A stretch of 64,000 bases of DNA from Oxalobacteraceae sp. CFBP 13730 (GTDB lineage Bacteria > Pseudomonadota > Gammaproteobacteria > Burkholderiales > Burkholderiaceae_D). Every line of letters starts with the position of its first letter. Position 1 is the first letter of the stretch. The notes under the pieces were generated by a model. The model was not told where the DNA came from. It worked only from the letters and a program-made list of their open reading frames with translations, and did not search any database. The translations under genes and the position numbers were made by a program. Of the stretch, positions 36,649 through 47,103 are shown piece by piece. Location: positions 682,001 to 746,000 of the forward strand of contig JACYUQ010000004.1 of assembly GCA_014841835.1 (NCBI GenBank), read 5' to 3'.

Positions 36649-37833
36649 ATGAACAAGAAGAATGTCGGCGTCATCGCCGTCGTGGCGGCGCTGGTCGTCG
36701 CTGGCGGCTGGTACTTCAATCAGGGTCATGAGGCCAAGGCACAGGCGCCAGGCGCCAAAGGGCATGGCGGCGGCCAGCCACCGGTGACCGTCAATGTGGT
36801 CAAGCCCGAGCGGCGCGATGTCGGCGTCGAGCTGTTTGCCAACGGCACCGTCACGCCGGTGCGCACCGTGAACCTGCATCCGCAGACTGTCACCACCATC
36901 CGCAAGGTCCATATCCGCGAAGGCCAGTTCGTCAAGGAAGGCGAACTGATGTTCTCGCTCGACGACCGCGCCGACCAGGCCAATGTCGCGCGCGCCGAAG
37001 CGCAGGTGGCGCGCGACCGCGCCACGCTGGCCGACCTGGACCGCCAGTACAAGCGCAGCCAGGAGCTGGTATCGCAGAACTTCCTGGCCCAGAGCGCGCT
37101 CGATTCCCTGCTGAGCCAGGTGGAAGCCCAGCGCGCGCTGGTGCAATCGAACCAGGCCGCGATGCGCGCCACCCAGGTCAGCGCCAGCTACACGTCGATC
37201 CGCGCGCCGATGTCGGGGCGCGTAGGCGCCATCGACGTCCATCCGGGCGCGCTGGTGCAGATGACGACGTCGCTGACCACCGTTACCCAGCTGGACCCGA
37301 TCAATGTCTCGTTCACGCTGCCGGAATCGACGCTCGGCGCGCTGCTCGGCGCCCAGAAGGCCGGCAATGTCGACGTGCACGTGACGAGCGGCGCCGATGC
37401 CAAACCGGTCGCCGGGCGCCTCAGCTTCATCGACAACGCTGTCGATGCGCAGGCCGGCACCATCCGCGTCAAGGGTGAATTCTCCAACAACAACACCAGC
37501 CTGTGGCCGGGCCAGTACGTGACCGCGCGCGTGGTCGTGCAAACGCTCAAGGACGCCCTCGTGATCCCGCAGACGGCGATCATCACGTCGACCAACGGCA
37601 CCTTCGTCTATGTGCTGGCCGAAGGCAACTCGGCGCGCCAGGTGCCGGTCAAGCGCGTGTATGCGTTTGGCGACCACGCCGCCGTCACGGGCCTGAGCGG
37701 CGCCGAGCAGGTGATCACCGAAGGCAAGCAGAACCTGCGGCCGGGTGGCAAGGTGCGCCTGGCGCAGGCGGCCAAGCCTGCCGCCGAGAAGCCGGCTTCC
37801 ACTGCGCAACCCAAGCAGGGTGAGCAGGCATGA
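36649..37833 (+). CDS. RND efflux periplasmic adaptor subunit (MFP)
   Basis: 394 aa. An N-terminal membrane anchor (NVGVIAVVAALVVAGGWYF) without a lipobox is followed by a barrel-sandwich lipoyl half (VRKVHIREGQFVKEGELMFSLD-like), a coiled-coil hairpin of about 70 residues (ADQANVARAEAQVARDRATLADLDRQ...), the second lipoyl half (YTSIRAPMSGRVG) and a C-terminal beta domain. It bridges the RND pump to an outer membrane channel. The end overlaps the pump start (ATGA). It is about 150 bases after the kinase, so it may belong to the same regulated unit. Confidence 0.95.
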   Translation: MNKKNVGVIAVVAALVVAGGWYFNQGHEAKAQAPGAKGHGGGQPPVTVNVVKPERRDVGVELFANGTVTPVRTVNLHPQTVTTIRKVHIREGQFVKEGELMFSLDDRADQANVARAEAQVARDRATLADLDRQYKRSQELVSQNFLAQSALDSLLSQVEAQRALVQSNQAAMRATQVSASYTSIRAPMSGRVGAIDVHPGALVQMTTSLTTVTQLDPINVSFTLPESTLGALLGAQKAGNVDVHVTSGADAKPVAGRLSFIDNAVDAQAGTIRVKGEFSNNNTSLWPGQYVTARVVVQTLKDALVIPQTAIITSTNGTFVYVLAEGNSARQVPVKRVYAFGDHAAVTGLSGAEQVITEGKQNLRPGGKVRLAQAAKPAAEKPASTAQPKQGEQA

Positions 37834-40800
37834 ACCTGTCCGAACTGTGTATCCGCCGTCCCGTGATGGTGGTGCTGCTGTCGATCAGCCTGGTGCTGGT
37901 GGGCATCCTGTCGTACATGAAGATCCCGGTCGCCGCGTTGCCGAGCTATAACACGCCGGTCATCAACGTTTCGGCCAATCTGCCCGGCGCAAGTCCTGAG
38001 ACGATGGCCTCGTCGGTCGCGCTGCCGCTCGAAAAGCAATTTTCGACCATTGCCGGCATCAAGCTGATTACATCGAGCAGCACCCAGGGCGATACCAATA
38101 TCACGCTGGAATTCGACACCGCCATTGATGTCGACAAGGCCGCGGTCGACGTTCAGGCGGCGCTGCTGGTGGCGCAGCGGCGCTTGCCGCTCGAGATGAC
38201 GGAACTGCCGGCCTACCGCAAGGTCAATCCGGCCGACGCCCCGATCCTGTTCATGCACCTGACCTCGCCGTCGATGGACTTATCGGAGCTGAACGATTAC
38301 GCAGAGAACCTGATCTCGCCGGCGATCTCGACCGTGCAGGGCGTCTCGCAAGTCTCGATCAATGGCGGCAAGCGCTTTGCCGTGCGCGTGCGTGCCAAGT
38401 CCGACCTGATGAACGCGCGCAATATCTCGATGGACGAGCTGGCAGCAGCACTGCGCGCGGCCAACTCGAACACGCCGCTGGGCATCCTCGATGGTCCGAC
38501 CCAGGCGCTGACGATCCAGGGCGGCGGCCAGCTGATGAAGGCGGCTGATTTTGCCAACCTGATCGTCGCCACGCGCGAAGGCATGCCAGTGCGCCTGCGC
38601 GACATTGCCGACGTCCAGGACAGCTACCAGTCGGTCAAGGCAATGGGTAGCCTGAACGGCGAGCGCTCGATCTCGCTGATGGTGCAACGCCAGCCCAACG
38701 CCAACACGGTCGAAGTGGTCGACGCCGTGCGCGCGCTGATTCCGCGCTTTGAAGGGCAGTTGCCGGCCTCGATCAAGATCGAGCTCGTCAATGACCGTTC
38801 GCTGTCGATCCGCGAAGCGATCCACGACGTCAACCTGACGCTGCTGGGCACGGTGATGCTGGTGATTCTGGTCATCTTCCTGTTCCTGCACCGCGCGGCT
38901 GCCACGTTCATTCCGGCGGTGACGGTGCCGATCTCGCTGCTGGGTGCGCTTTCGCTGCTGTATTGGCTGGGCTATAGCCTCGACAATATTTCGCTGCTGG
39001 GCATCACGCTGGCCGTGGGCCTGGTCGTCGACGATGCGATCGTGGTACTGGAAAACATCGTGCGCCACATGGAGATGGGCAAAAAGCCGATGCATGCGTC
39101 GCTCGTCGGCGCGCGCGAAATGGGCTTTACCATCATCTCGATCTCGATTTCGCTGGTGGCCGTGTTCATCCCGATCTTCTTCATGCCGGGCGTGATCGGC
39201 CTGCTGTTCCGCGAATTTGCCGTGATTGTCGGCCTGGCCGTGATGGTCTCGGCCATCGTCTCGCTGACCCTCGTGCCGATGCTGTGCTCGCGCCTGCTCA
39301 AGGATGGCGGCCACGTCGATCCGAAAGACATGTCGTGGATCGGTCGCCGGTTCGAAGCCATGTTCACCAATGTGCGCAACGGCTACGGCCGCACGCTCGA
39401 CGCCGCGCTGCGCCACCGCTTTTTGGTGCTGATGCTGGCGCTGGGCACCTTCGTGCTGACCGCCGTGCTGTACATGACGATGCCAAAGGGCTTCTTCCCG
39501 GAAGAAGACATCGGCCAGATCCGCGTGAACGTCGAAGCGTCCGAAGACACGTCGTCGGTCGCGCTGGCCGAATTGCAGGGCAAGGTGGTCGACATCGTCC
39601 GCGCCAATCCGTACGTGCAGGACACGACCTCGTTCAGCGGCGGTGGCAACACGGGCCGCATGTTCCTGGTGCTGAAACCCCGCGGCGAGCGGCCACCGAT
39701 GGACCTCGTGATCGACGATCTGCGCAAGGCCACGCGCGCGGTGCCGGGCGTGCAGGTGTTCATGTCGCCCCAGCAAAACCTGCAACTGGGCGGCCGCCAG
39801 AGCAAGGCGCGCTACCAGTACACGCTGCAGAGCGTGTCGGGCGGCGAGATCGGCGGCTGGGCCGAACGGTTCCTGGAAGGCATGCGGCAGGATGCGCGCT
39901 TCCGCGACGTCAACAGCGACTCGCAGAACAAGGCCCTGCAAGCCACCGTGGACATCGACCGCGACAAGGCTGCGCTCCTGGGCCTGGAGATGGACGATAT
40001 CCGCACCGTGATGTACGCGTCGTTCGGCGAGCGCCAGGTCTCGACCATCTACTCGACGGCCGCCAGCTACTACGTGATCCTGGAAGCTGCCGCCAGCGAC
40101 CGTTACTATGACGAAGCGCTGTCGCGCGTGTCGGTGCGCAGCAAGTCGGGCGACCTGGTCAAGCTGTCGAGCATCGCCACGGTGCGTCGCACGGTTGGGC
40201 CGCTGCAAGTGAATCACCAGGGGCAGTTGCAGGCGATCACGCTGTCGTTCAACCTGGCGCCGGGTGTGCCGCTGGGCGACGCCACCGCTGCCATCGAACA
40301 GATGGGTACAGCGATGAAGTTGCCGGCCTCGGTGATTGCCACTTACGGCGGCGACGCAGCCGTGTTCCAGGATACGCAGTCGAGCCAGCTGATCCTGATC
40401 CTGACGGCCATCGGCGTCATCTATGTGCTGCTGGGCGTGTTGTACGAAAGCTATATTCACCCGCTGACCATCCTGGCTGGCCTGCCGTCGGCAGCGGTCG
40501 GTGCGCTGCTGACGCTGTGGATCTTCGACAAAGACCTGACGCTGATCGCGATGATCGGCATCCTGATGCTGATCGGTATCGTCAAGAAGAACGCCATCAT
40601 GATGATCGACTTCGCGCTCGATGCGCAGCGCACCCTTGGCATGAGTCCGCAAGAGGCGATCCGCGAAGCGTGCATCCTGCGCTTCCGGCCGATCCTGATG
40701 ACGACGCTGGCCGCGCTGATGGGCGCGCTGCCGATCGCGCTGGGTATCGGCGCCGGCGCCGAGCTGCGCCAGCCACTGGGCCTGGCGGTGTGCGGCGGCT

Positions 40801-40937
40801 TGATCTTCTCGCAAGTGATTACGCTGTACATCACGCCGGTGATTTACCTGTATCTGGACCGTTTCAGCGGCACGGGACCGATGACGGACGAACAGCTCGC
40901 GAAGGCCGACGATGTCCCGTTTGCACACCATGCTTAA
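37830..40937 (+). CDS. RND multidrug efflux permease (HAE-1 family, MdtB/MdtC-like)
   Basis: 1035 aa. The N-terminus MNLSELCIRRPVMVVLLSISL is like MdtB/MdtC, with twelve predicted helices and two large periplasmic loops. The proton-relay aspartates lie in LAVGLVVDDAIVVLENIVRH, and helices 10-12 are typical (GIVKKNAIMMIDFALDAQ, LRFRPILMTTLAALMGALPIALG). Proton-driven export of drugs, bile-like compounds or metals is possible; the substrate is unknown. Only one pump gene and no outer membrane factor are present, so a TolC-type channel must come from elsewhere. A weak GCGG/CCGC stem with seven T lies at 41029-41049. Confidence 0.95.
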   Translation: MNLSELCIRRPVMVVLLSISLVLVGILSYMKIPVAALPSYNTPVINVSANLPGASPETMASSVALPLEKQFSTIAGIKLITSSSTQGDTNITLEFDTAIDVDKAAVDVQAALLVAQRRLPLEMTELPAYRKVNPADAPILFMHLTSPSMDLSELNDYAENLISPAISTVQGVSQVSINGGKRFAVRVRAKSDLMNARNISMDELAAALRAANSNTPLGILDGPTQALTIQGGGQLMKAADFANLIVATREGMPVRLRDIADVQDSYQSVKAMGSLNGERSISLMVQRQPNANTVEVVDAVRALIPRFEGQLPASIKIELVNDRSLSIREAIHDVNLTLLGTVMLVILVIFLFLHRAAATFIPAVTVPISLLGALSLLYWLGYSLDNISLLGITLAVGLVVDDAIVVLENIVRHMEMGKKPMHASLVGAREMGFTIISISISLVAVFIPIFFMPGVIGLLFREFAVIVGLAVMVSAIVSLTLVPMLCSRLLKDGGHVDPKDMSWIGRRFEAMFTNVRNGYGRTLDAALRHRFLVLMLALGTFVLTAVLYMTMPKGFFPEEDIGQIRVNVEASEDTSSVALAELQGKVVDIVRANPYVQDTTSFSGGGNTGRMFLVLKPRGERPPMDLVIDDLRKATRAVPGVQVFMSPQQNLQLGGRQSKARYQYTLQSVSGGEIGGWAERFLEGMRQDARFRDVNSDSQNKALQATVDIDRDKAALLGLEMDDIRTVMYASFGERQVSTIYSTAASYYVILEAAASDRYYDEALSRVSVRSKSGDLVKLSSIATVRRTVGPLQVNHQGQLQAITLSFNLAPGVPLGDATAAIEQMGTAMKLPASVIATYGGDAAVFQDTQSSQLILILTAIGVIYVLLGVLYESYIHPLTILAGLPSAAVGALLTLWIFDKDLTLIAMIGILMLIGIVKKNAIMMIDFALDAQRTLGMSPQEAIREACILRFRPILMTTLAALMGALPIALGIGAGAELRQPLGLAVCGGLIFSQVITLYITPVIYLYLDRFSGTGPMTDEQLAKADDVPFAHHA

Positions 40938-41078
40938 TTTCGGAAACATTTGGTAACAACCATCAACGTCAGCAGCGGTGCAGTCCGCTCGCTGGCGTGA
41001 TGCGCAGGTACTCTAAAACGGTTAGACTGCGGCTCTCCGCTGTTTTTTTAGACGTCGCTTCCAGGATACCGATCTACC

Positions 41079-42005
41079 TTGCGTGACCATCCCCACTCCT
41101 ACGATCAGGACAGCGAAGTTTGCTCCCACTGCGGACAGCCACTGGTACGCCCGGGGCCGCAATACGAGCGCGAGGGCTCCAAGCGCGGCGGCCTGATCGG
41201 CACGATTGCGCTGCACTTGTTGCTGCTGGCGATTTTTATCTTCAAGCCGCCCGAAAAAGAGCAGAAGACAGCGCGCCCGGCATCCGAGCGCGAAACTGAC
41301 GTGTTCTTTGTCCAGCCGCTGCAGCAGCCGACCAAGGCGCAGCGCGAGCAAAAGCCCAAGCCGGCGCCGAAACCAACGCCCCGGCGCGAAACGCCGCGTC
41401 CGAAGCAGCCGGAGCGCGTGTTCGTCCAGCGCCTGCCCGATACGATCACGATTCCCGACGAAAAGCCGGTCGAGCGCACACAGCCACCACCGCAGCCGCC
41501 ACAGCCCAAGACCGAAGTCCCGCCCGATATGGACATGGCCGCCTACGTCAAAGCCCAGCGCGAGCGCCGCGGCGCACCGACCGGCAGCGAAGTGGAAACG
41601 CCGGAAAGCGACGCGGTGCGCGGCAACCGCAACGCGCTGGCGAATATCGCCGCGATCAACGGCCGCGGCCGCGACGACAGCAACGAGTCGGGCGGCATCT
41701 TCTCGATATCGAACAAGACGTTCAACACGATGGACCTGAAGTTCCGCGGCTGGAACCCGAGCTTCAAGCGGCGCTGGCTGACGGCGGTAACGGTGGAGCA
41801 GGGCAGCGCACGCGACATCGAAACGGCTGTCATCAAGAAGATGATCGAGCTGATCCGCAAGGAAAAGACCGGCGACTTCGAGTGGGATTCGCACCGCCTG
41901 GGCCGCGTGGTCAAGCTCAGCGCGCGGCCAGCAGACGAAGCGCGCCTGACCGAGTTCTTGTACAAAGAGATGTTCCCGGAGTACCGCCCGCCACCGGGAG
42001 GCTAA
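41079..42005 (+). CDS. Hypothetical membrane-anchored proline-rich protein with N-terminal CxxC
   Basis: 308 aa if translation starts at TTG 41079; no ATG fits. The N-terminus has CSHCGQPL, a possible zinc ribbon half, before one membrane helix (GGLIGTIALHLLLLAIFIF). A long Pro/Lys/Arg-rich region follows (KPKPAPKPTPRRETPRPKQP ... PPPQPPQPK). The C-terminal 110-residue globular part is conserved-looking (TFNTMDLKFRGWNPSFKRRW ... FLYKEMFPEYRPPPGG). The build is like TonB/TolA energy transducers, but the C-terminal domain is not recognised. REP cluster 2 follows directly. Confidence 0.65.
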   Translation: MRDHPHSYDQDSEVCSHCGQPLVRPGPQYEREGSKRGGLIGTIALHLLLLAIFIFKPPEKEQKTARPASERETDVFFVQPLQQPTKAQREQKPKPAPKPTPRRETPRPKQPERVFVQRLPDTITIPDEKPVERTQPPPQPPQPKTEVPPDMDMAAYVKAQRERRGAPTGSEVETPESDAVRGNRNALANIAAINGRGRDDSNESGGIFSISNKTFNTMDLKFRGWNPSFKRRWLTAVTVEQGSARDIETAVIKKMIELIRKEKTGDFEWDSHRLGRVVKLSARPADEARLTEFLYKEMFPEYRPPPGG

Positions 42006-42023
42006 TGAATGTGGCAAATAAAA

Positions 42024-42210
42024 GCCGGGGTCAGGTCTGACATTCGGACACGACCTCGACAAATAGCCGGGGTCAGGTCTGACATTCGGACACGGCCTCG
42101 ACAGTCGGGCAGTGAGAACCGGCTGACACCGCGCCATGCTAATGCTGGGAAGACATCGTCAGATATAGCTAAGGCTGAGGCCGTGTCCGAATGTCAGACC
42201 TGACCCCAGC
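42024..42210. repeat. REP cluster 2: three copies of the 34-base repeat (+,+,-)
   Basis: Copies at 42024-42057 (+), 42066-42099 (+) and 42177-42210 (-) carry the same core as cluster 1, GGTCAGGTCTGACATTCGG. The 77-base spacer between the last two (42100-42176) is clearly related to the one in cluster 3: both start gacagtc and contain accgcgccatgcta, then ctggg, and end with gctaa(a/g)gct. The cluster fills a convergent junction (gene end 42005, hemB end 42270). Confidence 0.92.
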
Positions 42211-42224
42211 TGTTTTCAGACGTA

Positions 42225-42252
42225 AAAAAACCGTGCCATGGCACGGTTTTTT
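42225..42252. terminator. Perfect 28-base palindrome, bidirectional terminator
   Basis: AAAAAACCGTGC (42225-42236), CATG loop, GCACGGTTTTTT (42241-42252) is a perfect palindrome with A and T tails. It works as an intrinsic terminator on both strands, serving the plus-strand gene ending at 42005 and hemB on the minus strand. Confidence 0.92.
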
Positions 42253-42269
42253 GTTGGGTGTGCGGGTGT

Positions 42270-44046
<1,777 letters not shown>

Positions 44047-44112
44047 TGGGGAGAAGGTATAAGAGGACTACGAAATGGCGTTGGAGAAACAAAGCTATTG
44101 TACAATAAGGGG

Positions 44113-44151
44113 TTGATTGCTGCCTGCCGGCCCCATGGCCCCAGCAATCAA
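44113..44151. repeat. 10-bp inverted repeat upstream of cytochrome c4
   Basis: TTGATTGCTG (44113-44122) and CAGCAATCAA (44142-44151) are exact reverse complements with a 19-base loop that includes GGCCCCATGGCCCC. It lies in the 152-base gap between engB and the cytochrome gene and could be a leader hairpin or a regulator site. Confidence 0.55.
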
Positions 44152-44198
44152 GGGCGCTGCACTGAACCTTCAATTATTGACTTTTTCAAGGTGCTAGT

Positions 44199-44870
44199 AT
44201 GAACCGCTTGTCGTCCCCCCTGCTCAAAACACTGTTGGTCACACTAACTGTTTTCGGGGGACTCCCGGCGGCAACAGCAGCAGCGCCCGCAGCGGCACCT
44301 GCCGTCAAGGCCGATCCCGCCCGGGGCGGCGCGCTGTACGATGCGGGCGACCCGGCGCGCGGCCTGCCAGCCTGCGTGTCATGCCATGGCGCGGCGGGCA
44401 ATTCGTCCATCGTTGCCAATCCCAAGCTGTCGGGCCAGTTCGCCAGCTACACGCACAAGCAACTGGTCGATTTCACGACCCCCAACCGCCAGCAGCCGAT
44501 CATGACGACCTACGCCAAGATGCTCACCGACGCCGAAAAGAAGGACATCGCGGCCTGGCTGGCGGTGCAGGTGCACAAACCGGGCGCAGCAAAGAACAAG
44601 GACACCGTTGAACTGGGCCGCAAGATCTATCGCGGCGGCATCGCCGAGCGTGGCGTGGCGGCCTGTGCCAGCTGTCATGGCGCCAACGCCAGCGGCATCC
44701 CCGCACAATATCCGCGCCTTGCAGGCCAGCACCAGGATTACACGACCGCCCAGCTCGAAGCATTCAAGAGTGGCACCCGCGCCAACAGCCCGCAAATGAC
44801 CACGCTCTCGCAGCGCATGTCAACGGCTGAAATGCGCGCGGTGGCCGACTATATCGCCGGCTTGCGCTAA
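44199..44870 (+). CDS. Diheme cytochrome c4
   Basis: 223 aa. A signal peptide (MNRLSSPLLKTLLVTLTVFGGLPAATAAA) is followed by two class I cytochrome domains, each with CxxCH: CVSCH near residue 58 and CASCH near residue 155. Axial Met candidates are in PIMTTYAKML and SPQMTTLSQRM. It carries electrons between bc1-type complexes and terminal oxidases in the periplasm. It stands just upstream of the cytochrome c assembly genes. Confidence 0.95.
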   Translation: MNRLSSPLLKTLLVTLTVFGGLPAATAAAPAAAPAVKADPARGGALYDAGDPARGLPACVSCHGAAGNSSIVANPKLSGQFASYTHKQLVDFTTPNRQQPIMTTYAKMLTDAEKKDIAAWLAVQVHKPGAAKNKDTVELGRKIYRGGIAERGVAACASCHGANASGIPAQYPRLAGQHQDYTTAQLEAFKSGTRANSPQMTTLSQRMSTAEMRAVADYIAGLR

Positions 44871-44980
44871 GAGACTCCACGATCTCGCATAAGCAATATT
44901 GAACGCAGGAAGGGCGGCAGCAACGGGCTGCCCCCTTTCTGCAAGCGGCTACCCGCCGCGCAGGAAGAAAGTTGTAAAGC

Positions 44981-47080
44981 ATGAGCACCACCGGAATTAC
45001 ACTGAACACCCGCCGCCGTGGTCTGGCCGAGGCGGTCGAACTGATCTCATCGATGCGGTTTGCGATCAGTCTTCTCACCATCATCTCCATCTCGTCGATC
45101 ATCGGCACCGTCCTCAAGCAGGCCGAGCCGATGTCGAATTACGTCAACCAGTTCGGCCCGTTCTGGTTCGAGATTTTCAACAAGTTCGGCCTGTACAGCG
45201 TGTATTCCAGCTGGTGGTTCCTCGTGATTCTGGTGGTGCTGGTGATGTCCACCAGCCTGTGCCTGATCCGCAACGCGCCGAAAATGATGCGCGACATGCG
45301 CAGCTGGCGCGAGAACGTGCGCTTCGATTCGCTGCGCAACTTCCACCACAAGCTCGAATGGCAGGCGCCGCTGTCGACGAGCGCACTGGCCGAGCAGAGC
45401 GCACTGCGCCTGCGCCACGCCGGCTACGCCACCAAGATTGTCGAGAAGGATGGCGGCACGCTGGTCACGGCCAAGAAGGGCGCCGGCAACAAGTTCGGCT
45501 ATATCTTCGCCCACTCGTCGATCATCGTGATCCTGGTGGGCGGCACGCTCGATTCGGACTTGCCAGTGCGCATCCAGCAATGGATCTTCAACAAGACGCC
45601 ATTCACCGGCAGCGGCGCGATCGCGGACATTCCCGCCCAGCACCGCCTGGGGACGGGCAACCCAACCTTCCGTGGCAATACCGCCATTGCCGAAGGGCAG
45701 GCCAGCCGCAGCGCGATCCTGAACCAGCCGACGGGTGTGCTGGTGCAGGAGCTGCCATTCTCGCTGCAGCTCAAGAAGTTCCATATCGAGTTCTATTCGA
45801 CCGGCATGCCGAAACTGTTTGCCAGTGATGTGGTCGTGCGCGACCTGGAAAACGGCCACACGTTCGAGTCGACCATCAAGGTCAATCATCCGCTGATCTA
45901 CAAGGGCATCGCCGTCTACCAGTCGAGCTTTGACGATGGGGGCAGTAAGCTACGGCTGACGGGGTTTCCGATGAACGGTACCGGCAGCGCCAGTTTCCCG
46001 ATCGAAGGCGAAGTCAACAGCGCCACCGAACTGAAAATCGGCGGCCAGACCTACGCGGTCGAGTGGTCGGGTTTCCGCCCGTTCAACGTCGAAAACATCA
46101 GCCAGGGCAATGACGTGCGCGCGGTGAGCAAGGGCAAAACGTTCAATGAACAGTTCGCCGCCACGCTGGGCAAGGCTTCGGGCGCGGCTGCCAATCCGGA
46201 CGCCACCAAGGACCTCAAGAACGTCGGCCCCAGCGTGCAATACAAGTTGCGCGACGCCAGCGGCCAGGCGCGCGAATACATGAACTACATGCAGCCGATG
46301 ACGCTCGACGGCGCGCAAGTCTATCTGGCCGGCGTGCGCGCGAACCCGTCGGAAAGCTTCAGCTTCCTGCGCATTCCCGTCGACGAACGCTTTGGCGTGG
46401 GCGACTGGATGCGTCTGCGCGCGGCGCTGGCCGATCCCGAAGCACGCGCGGTGGCGGCCCGCCGCTATGCCGCGCGGGCACTGGGCGGCAATCCGGGAAG
46501 CGCCCTGGCTGGCCAGTTGCAGGAGTCGGCCGCGCGCACGCTCGGGATCTTTGCCGGCGGCGACGGTCGCGGCGGCTTCGTTGGCGTGGCCCAGTTCCTG
46601 GAAAAGATTCCGCAGGCCGAGCAGGAGAAAGCAGCCGGTATCTTCATGAAGATGCTCAACGGCACCCTGTGGGAGCTGTGGCAAGTGGCGCGCGAAAAAC
46701 ACGGTGACGCCGCGGCAGCGCCAACCGACGCCAATGGGCGCTTCCTGCAACTGGCCACCAATGCGTTGTCGGACAGTTATCTGTACGGCGCACCGGTGTA
46801 TCTGCAGCTCGACGATTTCACCGAAGTGAAGGCCTCGGTGCTTCAATTGACGCGCTCGCCGGGCAAGAACGTGGTCTACTTCGGCTGTGTCCTGCTCGTG
46901 CTGGGCGTGTTCGCGATGTTCTATATTCGCGAGCGGCGCGTCTGGATCTGGGTGCGCGACGTGCCGGGTAACCCGGAGGCTGGCGCCGAGGCGCTGATGG
47001 CCATGAGCACGCAACGCAAGACGCTCGATTTCGAGCGCGAGTACGAAGACTTGACTGTAAAGCTGCCACAACCGGCGTAA
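44981..47080 (+). CDS. resB: Cytochrome c biogenesis protein ResB (Ccs1)
   Basis: 699 aa. With CcsB it forms the System II heme handling and ligation complex. Four membrane helices are expected, three in the first 200 residues (FAISLLTIISISSIIGTVLKQ, SWWFLVILVVLVMSTSLCLIRNAP, YIFAHSSIIVILVGGTLDS) and one near the end (VVYFGCVLLVLGVFAMFYIRERRVWIW). A large periplasmic domain lies between. System II is typical of betaproteobacteria. The ccsB gene follows after 23 bases. Confidence 0.97.
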   Translation: MSTTGITLNTRRRGLAEAVELISSMRFAISLLTIISISSIIGTVLKQAEPMSNYVNQFGPFWFEIFNKFGLYSVYSSWWFLVILVVLVMSTSLCLIRNAPKMMRDMRSWRENVRFDSLRNFHHKLEWQAPLSTSALAEQSALRLRHAGYATKIVEKDGGTLVTAKKGAGNKFGYIFAHSSIIVILVGGTLDSDLPVRIQQWIFNKTPFTGSGAIADIPAQHRLGTGNPTFRGNTAIAEGQASRSAILNQPTGVLVQELPFSLQLKKFHIEFYSTGMPKLFASDVVVRDLENGHTFESTIKVNHPLIYKGIAVYQSSFDDGGSKLRLTGFPMNGTGSASFPIEGEVNSATELKIGGQTYAVEWSGFRPFNVENISQGNDVRAVSKGKTFNEQFAATLGKASGAAANPDATKDLKNVGPSVQYKLRDASGQAREYMNYMQPMTLDGAQVYLAGVRANPSESFSFLRIPVDERFGVGDWMRLRAALADPEARAVAARRYAARALGGNPGSALAGQLQESAARTLGIFAGGDGRGGFVGVAQFLEKIPQAEQEKAAGIFMKMLNGTLWELWQVAREKHGDAAAAPTDANGRFLQLATNALSDSYLYGAPVYLQLDDFTEVKASVLQLTRSPGKNVVYFGCVLLVLGVFAMFYIRERRVWIWVRDVPGNPEAGAEALMAMSTQRKTLDFEREYEDLTVKLPQPA

Positions 47081-47103
47081 GCTGCGCGGGCCTGGAGAAA
47101 ACG

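Noticed and set aside
38280-40949. 889-aa open frame on the minus strand opposite the RND pump
   Set aside because: High-GC antisense shadow: composition dominated by His, Arg, Gln and Asp, no membrane or domain pattern, and the plus strand is a complete RND permease.
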